A stretch of DNA of 64,000 nucleotides, taken from contig JAOPGA020001434.1 in assembly GCA_026419775.2 (NCBI GenBank), forward strand, positions 62,001 to 126,000, written 5' to 3'. How positions within the stretch are numbered: the first letter of the stretch is position 1; each line of letters starts with the position of its first letter. The stretch comes from Acrasis kona (taxonomy: Eukaryota > Heterolobosea > Eutetramitea > Acrasida > Acrasidae). Shown here piece by piece: positions 57,442-64,000 of this stretch. The position numbers were made by a program, and so were the translations under genes. The notes beneath the pieces were generated by a model, which saw only the letters and a program-made list of their open reading frames with translations, did not search any database and was not told where the DNA came from.

Positions 57442-58180
57442 GTGTTGTGTTGTGTGGTTGATGTGATTTTTGATTGTTCAAAATAATTAAAGATCTTGAT
57501 TTATATGGTGATACCAGTTCCTTAAATGGTCAAGTATTGTAAGAAAAAGACAACACTTAGTGGAAATTTTAGCGTCAGCAATCTTCCAGTTAGAAAGTTT
57601 AGAGACTATTTTCTGGCAATAAGAAGAATTATAACCATTATTCCAACAACTTTATTTCTGTATGTACCCTATCAAGATATAGATTTGATTGAATATTTAT
57701 AATATTCCACAATAATTACAAAAACAAAAATATGAACGGTAACATTGTGACATTTTGGATTGTTGACGATTGGATTACGGATGCGAAGACATTTTACGTA
57801 TGCAGCTTCAATTATTTTAGATGAGAGCAAAATCTGAATCAAGGTACGAATTAATTCGTGACAATGAAAGCGAACCGATTGTGGAGGCAGAGCTAACGAA
57901 ACAATAATCATTTTAATCTTTAAAAAAGAATTTAATGAAGCGACATCTTGTAGTCTGATATTATACCACCGCAATTGTTTTTATTTCCGAATATCTTCGG
58001 CTCAGCATTATCAATTTGAGGTGTGAGGTAGATACTTTAATACTGTAATTAGACAATTAACATTCAAACACAGCGCATTATAAGCCAGCGAGGGGGTAGA
58101 TGGTTGAATCAAACTTTTAATTTGCAATTAATAAATCTAACAACAACTGATATCAATATTTGGAACTGCTTGTTATTTGT
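57442..58180. other. 740-bp interval, little coding evidence
   Basis: The best open frame on the plus strand is 58 codons from an ATG at 57536 to a stop at 57710-57712, basic with a hydrophobic middle; it could be a small protein. A 100-codon minus-strand frame (57672-57974) overlaps it and looks random. The rest is AT-rich without repeats I can see. Confidence 0.3.
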
Positions 58181-58538
58181 ATGGCCGACACTTATTTCGA
58201 GATGGAATATGTGCCACAGGTAACTTTCAGGAGAGGGATAAGATAAGACTGAACGCAGTATCAAAAAGATACCTGAAGTATCATATGTTCTTCTTCAGTC
58301 TGGTGAATTGATACGATACAGTGTAGAGGACTCTAATACAACAAGAGAAGTGTCGGCAATGATTGATAGTATCTATACAACCATTAAAAGAGAGCCTGAC
58401 TATATTCCAGATGTGAGCTATGTGCTTAGAGAGTTCGCGACTGATAAAGAAGCTATAACACAGTCTAAGAATGCGTGCGAATTATTATTTATGGGCAGCG
58501 CTGTATTTGTGCGTCATTTTAAAGAAAAGCGCCCGTGA
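58181..58538 (+). CDS. Small Roadblock/LC7-like protein
   Basis: 109 aa in two exons (58181-58219 and 58248-58538), intron 28 nt. The spliced product reads as an alpha/beta domain: helix, strand-turn-strand (VSYVLLQSGELIRYSV), long helix, strands. This is the order of the Roadblock/longin superfamily found in dynein light chains, LAMTOR and BORC-type subunits. The match is structural by eye and not family-specific. Confidence 0.5.
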
Positions 58539-58727
58539 ACTCACATTTAGTGCTCCTCAGCTCGGGCGAAGGAAATGTTTGTAAAACGGGATTAGTCAAC
58601 CATATTGATCATCTTGTGTGAATATATACTAACACGTCCCTCTAGTACTTTAAAGTATTATATTTATTTGAGTGCTTCCATTTATAACACTTTTATATAG
58701 ATCATCATTCCATAGATGTTACGTGCG

Positions 58728-58838
58728 AAAACCTAGCTGTAAGATGTATACATTTAGGCACCTACAAGCGGAAACCCAGCTGTACGTGAAGATCAAAATT
58801 AATAATGGGCAATTACAAGCGGGAACCCAGCTGTAATT
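58728..58838. repeat. Three spaced copies of an AGCTGTA-containing 20-mer
   Basis: Copies end at about 58741, 58785 and 58836 and share (G/C)GGAAACCCAGCTGTA with one or two differences, spaced about 44 and 51 bp apart. They are in direct orientation and mark the transition from the gene-dense part to the transposon-rich end. Confidence 0.6.
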
Positions 58839-59345
58839 TAGAATGATTTGGGCGCACAACGCGAATATCGTTTCCCATATAGCTGAGAGGATTTTGATAG
58901 CAGGGCCAAGCACTCAGGTAGCTGTCCGCTACGCCGAAATCGACATCGATTAGAACATCAAACGAAGCGATCATTAAACAACTCAGGCCAAAACCTATCG
59001 TGGCTGAAATTGTACATCAATATGATTAGCAGAAAATAGGATCCATACAATTAACAAAAAAATAGGCTTATATTATAGTTAATGTTTTTAAAACACAAAC
59101 GAAAGTTTCGAAAGTAAATTATGGTAAGAAAAAGGCGTATTGCCTCTCAATACACGACGTATGCCAGCGACAATCTCGCTTTGAGCACCTATTAACAACA
59201 GTTACGCGACCCTTATACAAATTCAAATAATCTTGAGAAAGGCGCGCAAAAGTTCGAACAATTTGTAGAAGAGCTAATAATTATTATTGGTTCGAAATTG
59301 TATTAATAATAGGGTTGTATGAAAACTTGGTTACGGTTGGTAACG

Positions 59346-59417
59346 CAAGTTACTCAAGTTACTCAAGTTACTCAGGTTACTCAAGTTACTCAAGTTTCTC
59401 AAGTTATTCAAGTTATT
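59346..59417. repeat. Eight tandem copies of a 9-bp unit
   Basis: The unit CAAGTTACT repeats eight times without gaps; copies 4, 6, 7 and 8 carry one substitution each. It lies about 50 bp past the 3' end of the Harbinger-like transposase. It could be a subterminal transposon repeat or a simple minisatellite. Confidence 0.9.
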
Positions 59418-59465
59418 CTCGAAACGTGTTCGAGACTGAATCAGAGGAGAAAAGGAGAAAATAAA

Positions 59466-60408
59466 TTAACAATAGAAGTACAAATATAGAATGTTGTTTA
59501 ATGTGTTCGCAATTGGGAAACTGGTCCTGATCTCAATAGCACTAATGATTGATGCTGTATAGAAGGCTAAAGGGTGTAGCGACCTATCATTTCTCCACCT
59601 CTCTGTAAAGCATTTGTACTTTTTGATCCTGTTAATTGATTGTTCGACAACTATTCTAGCAGAGCCAATGACGTTATTGAAATCCATATCGGCCTGATCC
59701 AATGGATTAAATCTTCGTGATTTAATAGGTGTCAAACAGTTCCCTAATCCAACATAAGCACTATCCCCCAATATTATCTCGCCCTCCCCCCTCTGTATTT
59801 GATTGTCTTCAATCCAAGACCTTGCAATGGCAATGTCGTGATTTCTACCAAAAAATGGTCCGTGAACATCAATGATACGTCCATTTGTAATGTTGCAAAC
59901 AACATGGTACTTCATTGTATGCCTCTTCTTTTTACCAGAATAATATAGCTCCTGGACACGGTAATCTTGTGGTCGCTCAATGTTGCACTCGGTGGCATCA
60001 ATCACAGTCCAGCAATTTTGGAACAAAGGAGTTGTTGGGGGCACTTGATTGAGACGCTTTTCCCAGCCAAACTGTTAGGAGTGTAAATGTTATACTGTAT
60101 AAAGTCTATACCTCAAGTGGTCCAATAATCGTAACTATTTTAAACATCACATCCCTTATACACTCATTGTATACATCAATTCTAACTCCAAATAACGAAC
60201 ATGCATTCACTTGTTGTGTGTACTGCTTTAAGAAATGTAGTGTTATGAGTATCTGTTTGATGGTTACATGATGATTTAGTAGCTGTATGAATATGTGTGC
60301 AACAATTGATGGTGCTGTACCTGTGTTTTCTTGAAAGACACGTCGGTTGGATGTCCTAAAAATTTTGCGAAATTGAAACAAGACTTCGTCTGTGGTTGAC
60401 TGTTGCAT
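59466..60408 (-). CDS. PIF/Harbinger-type DDE transposase (HARBI1-like)
   Basis: 300 aa in two exons (60112-60408 and 59466-60071), intron 40 nt. The catalytic triad is intact: Asp in WTVIDATECNI, Asp in IILGDSAYVG, and Glu in ARIVVEQSINRIK. The MKYHVVCNITNGRIIDVHGPFFGRNHD segment is typical of DDE_Tnp_4. Harbinger transposases cut and paste DNA and in animals need a Myb/SANT-like partner encoded beside them; a Myb-like gene starts 150 bp away on the other strand. The usual length is about 350-450 aa, so part of the N-terminus may be missing. Confidence 0.9.
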
Positions 60409-60558
60409 TTCTTTATAACCTTTGAATCGAAAGTATCACAGATCGCAGAATCATGATCAGAATGATTTATAAATAAACGAACTGATATAGATAGGGGTAT
60501 CTTTTAGATGTCTATTAAAATAAAACCAAATGCTAAATAGATCTATACAAAACAAATA

Positions 60559-61744
60559 ATGTCAGAGAGAAAGAGTTGGTCCATCCGTGAAGAAGAATTG
60601 ATAGCATTCTGTTGGAACAGTTTGGGGATTCGAAACATTAAAGCCATTGCAGAGAAATTATTTGCAAACATTAGTCAAAAGAAGGTATCAGACAAGATCA
60701 ATAATCTAGTGAAGTCCGGGGTGCTATATCGGAAGGATGACTTTGAGAAATATCAACATGTTGTTTCTATAGATCATTTCAGAGCAGGTATTGATGGATT
60801 TTTAAGGAGGTTTGAGGAGCACTACACCTCAGGGTTGTCGTTCTTCAGGGAGATTGTAGACTTAACAGAAGGGCCTGCTCCAAGAAGATCAAGTGACGAT
60901 GAATCTGATGGAGACGAAATGATGAAAGGTAAGAAGGCAACACCTCTTGTCAACGTGAAACAGCGAAGTGAAGGTGCCTTAAAGGACCTTAAAGATAAAG
61001 AGTCAGCTCTGGCCGCTGAGCTTAGCAACAAGAAGAAGAAGAAGCAAGTTGGACCGTGTCCTGTTACATGGATATGGGCTCATAGATCATCTGCATTGGA
61101 ATCCAACTTCTCGCAAGCGCCGTGCCGATTCTAACGACGAGCAGGAGTCAAAGAGGGCAAAGTCGGACGCCGTTGGTTCGAATGAAACGATGGAGACTCC
61201 TATTGATGTGGATGCTGAACCTACCGAATCTCCCATCGATTTGAATGGCGAATCTGCGGAACCTCCCATCGATTTGAACGATGACTTGGTGGAGTCGCCC
61301 ATCGATTTGAACGACGTGTACCCAGACCCTTCCTATCAACCAGAATCCACCTTCCCGTCAGAACCTTCCGATGTAGAGCCTACATCCAATCCAGACCATA
61401 CCGCCAAAACAGAAGATGCAAGCGCCAAACGATTGGAGTCGGAGGCAGACAACAACATTGATTTCTTGCTATCGCTGAATAAGGAGTGGAACGAAATTGA
61501 TCGTGAGGAAGACGAGAAGGTCAAGGATGGATTGGAAATAGGCATTATCGCCCGCCTGTACGATGTGCGACCCGACGAGACGATTCGAAGCCTAGGCGAA
61601 AGGGTACTCAAGGGGCGCTACAGAAAACTAATGCATCGTTATCACCCCGATTGTCATCAAGACAAGGATGACCCTAGGTACACGGAAATCACAACGTTCT
61701 TCAACTCAACGTGGGATGCAATCAAAGACTTTTTAAGACTCTAA
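60559..61744 (+). CDS. Myb/SANT-like protein with C-terminal J-domain, partner of the Harbinger transposase
   Basis: About 370-385 aa. Residues 1-60 form a Myb/SANT-like helix-turn-helix (Trp at 7, KAIAEKLFANISQKKVSDKINNL). A charged linker with a Lys run precedes four 11-residue repeats with the core Pro-Ile-Asp-Leu-Asn, an acidic stretch, and a C-terminal J-domain-like helix pair with the Hsp70-activating HPD motif (LMHRYHPDCHQDK). The two reading frames must be joined between about 61045 and 61120; either a 28-nt intron (61060-61087) or a 70-nt one fits. It is head-to-head with the transposase, the usual Harbinger two-gene order. A Myb plus J-domain in this order is unlike DNAJC2, where J comes first. 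Confidence 0.7.
61199..61330 (+). repeat. Four 33-bp tandem repeats within the Myb/J-domain gene
   Basis: Units start at 61199, 61232, 61265 and 61298. The core CCCATCGATTTGAA is identical in the last three, while the first has diverged. Each encodes eleven residues centred on Pro-Ile-Asp-Leu-Asn. Exact 33-bp period keeps the frame, so the array expanded within coding sequence. Confidence 0.93.
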
Positions 61745-61789
61745 GTGGTTGGACGGATGACGTTCTTTCTCTCACATCGGTCACCATCT

Positions 61790-62190
61790 TTCAAAGTTGA
61801 GAAAGTCATCGAAACAATCCATTCCAACGGAACCAGGTCTTGAATGCCAACTCGCTACCCACGGATGAAAAGTTGCGAAAGTCGTCGGAACAATCCATCT
61901 GAGCAATCCATTCCAACAGAACCAGCCCATTTGTTGGTCACGGATGAAAGAGTTGCGAAAGTCATCCAAACCATGAATCTGGTTATGGGTACCAACCACA
62001 TTGCTAATCATGGATGGAAAATTTGAGGAAAGTCATCGTAACAATCCCTCGAAACAAAGTTTTAGTTTTACTGTTGCTCACGGATGAAAAGATTGAGGGA
62101 GTCATCCGAACAATCCATCCGGGCCCTGAACATCAATTTGCTGCTCAAAGATAAAAGTCATCGCAACAAACCATCCAGATGAATAGGGAA
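61790..62190. repeat. Degenerate tandem repeats, about 70-80 bp unit
   Basis: Five to six copies of a unit with the core GGATGAAAAGTTGCGAAAGTCATC followed by GGAACAATCCATC, in direct orientation; recognisable unit starts at about 61863, 61942, 62011, 62092 and 62147. Copies differ by 15-35 percent. The array follows the Myb/J-domain gene directly and has no coding frame, so it may be the subterminal end of the same element. Confidence 0.75.
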
Positions 62191-62401
62191 GGGGTCTGAC
62201 GAGAAACACTTTCGAACAAAGATTGATTTTCTGGATCTAATAAATTTCAAGTCAAAACACAATTTATTATTACTTGATGTACATGTGTGAAATAATTAAT
62301 CACGAGTCCACCGACAATAGTGGATTTAAGAAAGATCAATCGAAGCTAATTACCGGATGGTAGATTCTTGAAATAAAATGAACAAAAGTGCGACCTCAAA
62401 C

Positions 62402-62628
62402 TTAGGGGTCTTATCGGTAGTGGCCGGTAATCCGATAGGAAAATTATCGGCTAACGGGCCTTCTCCGGCAAAAATTATCGGATTTTGTAAGATATCAAAA
62501 AGATATCGGTCCCATCCGATAACATCTGATAATAAAGAGGTGGAGAGAATATGGCGCATGAAGTATGTAAATGCCTCACCAATTATGACTGCAAGAACAA
62601 AATATTGGCTGTTACTTGTGATAACGCA
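62402..62628 (+). mobile_element. Internal-deletion fragment of a hAT element, inverted relative to the adjacent copy
   Basis: Positions 62541-62628 match the reverse complement of 63879-63966 in the neighbouring hAT transposase gene with two mismatches in 88 bp. The preceding 62402-62530 carries six TATCGG/CCGATA hexamers, the kind of clustered motif that hAT transposases bind near element ends. This looks like the 5' end and a piece of coding sequence of a second copy. Confidence 0.8.
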
Positions 62629-62716
62629 TTTGTTTCAAGCTCAGACACACAAGCAACAACAAGAACACGTGACAACACACGCCGTGACTACAAAACAACA
62701 TTGATCAAATCTTCGT

Positions 62717-64000
62717 TTATTCATTAATAATCCATGATCTGAGGGAAATCAAGGTTTTCATTGTTTCCGCGTGAAGAGAAAACCTTCTATGACCAAGTAC
62801 ATCTCTTCCGCTACTGAAGCAGCGCTCTACAGAAACTGAGGCACAAGGTATGGCCAAATAATCGCGAGCAACGCGAGCCATGACTGGATATTCCGTCTGG
62901 TGATCTCTCCACCATTGGAGAATGTTGCATTCCTCTGGAAGATCGAGATAATTTGAGTCAAAATATCGATCAACGTCACTTGTTTTAAATGATGCTTTTT
63001 GTCTGTTTGCAAGCATTTTGCTAAGAAGTCCTTTTGGCTCTGTTGTATTCACAGCCTGATCAGATTCTTGTGGGTACATCTTCTTTAATTTGTTCTTCAA
63101 GTGTGACTTGATATCATTGACATCGTCTTCATGACAGACTTGTTCAATTAAACTCATCTTGAATCTTGGGTCAAGGGAGGCTGCAATAAAATAGGTGTCA
63201 TTTGCATCCATTCCATCATAGTACTTTTCAAAATGTGAATACCCAACTTTCACAGCTGAAATAATTCTGTGATCAAAATCTTTGTACTCTTTTTCTTGAT
63301 CTTTGATATCAGAAAGATGATCACACAATGCATAATAAATTGGCAGGCTCATAGTAATCTGGGGATCATTTTTAGACACTATGCATGTAAATTCATCAAA
63401 ATTTTCAAATACTTGTTTGATTTGTCTTAAATATGACCACTCATCCTGTGACATTTCAAACACATCAAGGCTACACACACTGACATTCGTTGTATTCATC
63501 AATAAGATCAAGAGTGTTGCAAATCATACGATATGTAGAGTTCCACCTGATTTTGATGTCATACTGGATGTGTTTAATAGATGTGTTGTAAATTTGACAA
63601 ATTCTAGACCACTTGTCAAATCTCTGCGGACTACGGTTACAGTGTATAGATACCGAACGGATCTTAAGAATGGGACTGATGTCGTAGTCACTTGGGTCAT
63701 ATTTCTCCTTCTTTGCAAGCGTATCGGCTTCCTCAATTGTTCCTGTATTTAGCTCCTTGAGTATGGTTTTGCACACAAGATTTAGAACATGGCCAAGGCA
63801 TCGAATGAATGAATCAGCGTCCATCCTAGATTCTGGCAGCTTTTCTTTAATGCGACCAATCATGTTTTCATTGTTCATTGCATTATCACAAGTAACAGCC
63901 AATATTTTGTTCTTGCAGTCATAATTGGTGAGGCATTTACATACTTCATGCGCTATATTCTCTCCAGTATGAGCGCCGTTGAGTTTCACAAAATCCAAGA
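62717..64000 (-). mobile_element. hAT-superfamily transposase gene, 5' end outside the window, one frame break
   Basis: Two overlapping frames (63471-64000 and 62717-63511) give the middle and C-terminal parts of a hAT transposase. The N-terminal part has the Asp/Asn-rich catalytic region (CDNAMNN) and CLGHVLNLVCK. The C-terminal dimerisation domain is clear: YLAIPCASVSVERCFSSGRDVLGHRR. The frame switch at about 63471-63511 has no obvious intron and suggests either a one-base indel or decay. The right end of the window cuts the gene. Confidence 0.9.

Noticed and set aside
57672..57974. 100-codon minus-strand frame
   Set aside because: Hydrophobic and low-complexity, overlaps a better plus-strand candidate, no polyadenylation signal in context and no family likeness.
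62378..62704. 108-codon plus-strand frame
   Set aside because: It reads the inverted hAT fragment in the wrong frame; the similarity is at DNA level to the transposase.
1..64000. tRNA, rRNA, CRISPR array, bacterial operon or ribosome-binding sites
   Set aside because: No cloverleaf or rRNA core motif was seen by eye, repeats are not CRISPR-like, and gene structure is eukaryotic.

Overview
The window is nuclear DNA of a gene-dense, AT-rich microbial eukaryote. Reading frames are interrupted by very short GT-AG introns, mostly 35-45 nt, whose removal restores conserved protein families exactly. The standard genetic code fits, with TAA, TAG and TGA all used as stops. About 40 protein genes occupy the first 58.5 kb. 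Neighbouring convergent genes end within 5-40 bp of each other, and AATAAA often overlaps the stop codon. The gene set argues against fungi, plants and animals: an MLO-like membrane protein, NELF-C/D, the gamma-secretase subunit PEN-2, enkurin (a flagellar protein), a HOP2 recombination protein, a kinase/AAA/GAF/histidine-kinase hybrid and a choline-sulfatase-like enzyme. A flagellate or amoeboflagellate protist (for example a heterolobosean such as an acrasid or Naegleria relative) is my inference. No rRNA or marker gene is present to settle it.

Layout. 1-7.9 kb: a possible 3' gene end, a putatively N-myristoylated protein and a giant hybrid sensor kinase. 7.9-9.0 kb: a poorly explained gap. 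9.0-18.5 kb: short-chain dehydrogenase, a second (GAF) histidine kinase, TMEM144-like transporter, enkurin, and three membrane proteins including the MLO-like one. 19-28.3 kb: START-domain lipid carrier, sulfatase, acidic protein, ALKBH6, galactokinase, ATG4, Rab and tRNA 2'-phosphotransferase. 28.4-33.3 kb: LKB1-like kinase, GATA factor and small unknowns. 33.5-42 kb: RNA polymerase I largest subunit, SANBR-like BTB protein and mitochondrial thiolase. 42-50 kb: NELF-C/D, mitoribosomal mS34, TPR protein, Rac, guanylate-kinase-like protein and HOP2. 50-58.5 kb: a disordered protein, a Kelch remnant, MIT protein, mitochondrial carrier, PEN-2, ORMDL, an EMAPII-like tRNA-binding protein and small unknowns.

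58.5-64 kb is different: repeats and transposons. A PIF/Harbinger-type DDE transposase is divergent to a gene joining a Myb/SANT-like domain to a C-terminal J-domain, flanked by tandem repeats. Beyond it lie an inverted hAT fragment and a hAT transposase gene running off the end of the window. This Harbinger-like two-gene unit with its Myb/J-domain partner is the best candidate for something not yet described.

The genes are mostly unrelated housekeeping functions with no operon logic. Recurrent themes are signalling (two histidine kinases, LKB1, Rac, Rab), lipid and membrane biology (START, ORMDL, PEN-2, MLO, ATG4, MIT) and RNA work (Pol I, NELF, TPT1, EMAPII). Several conserved genes carry single-base frame breaks next to homopolymers, which suggests residual sequencing indels. 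Exon coordinates given in the evidence are my manual splice models.
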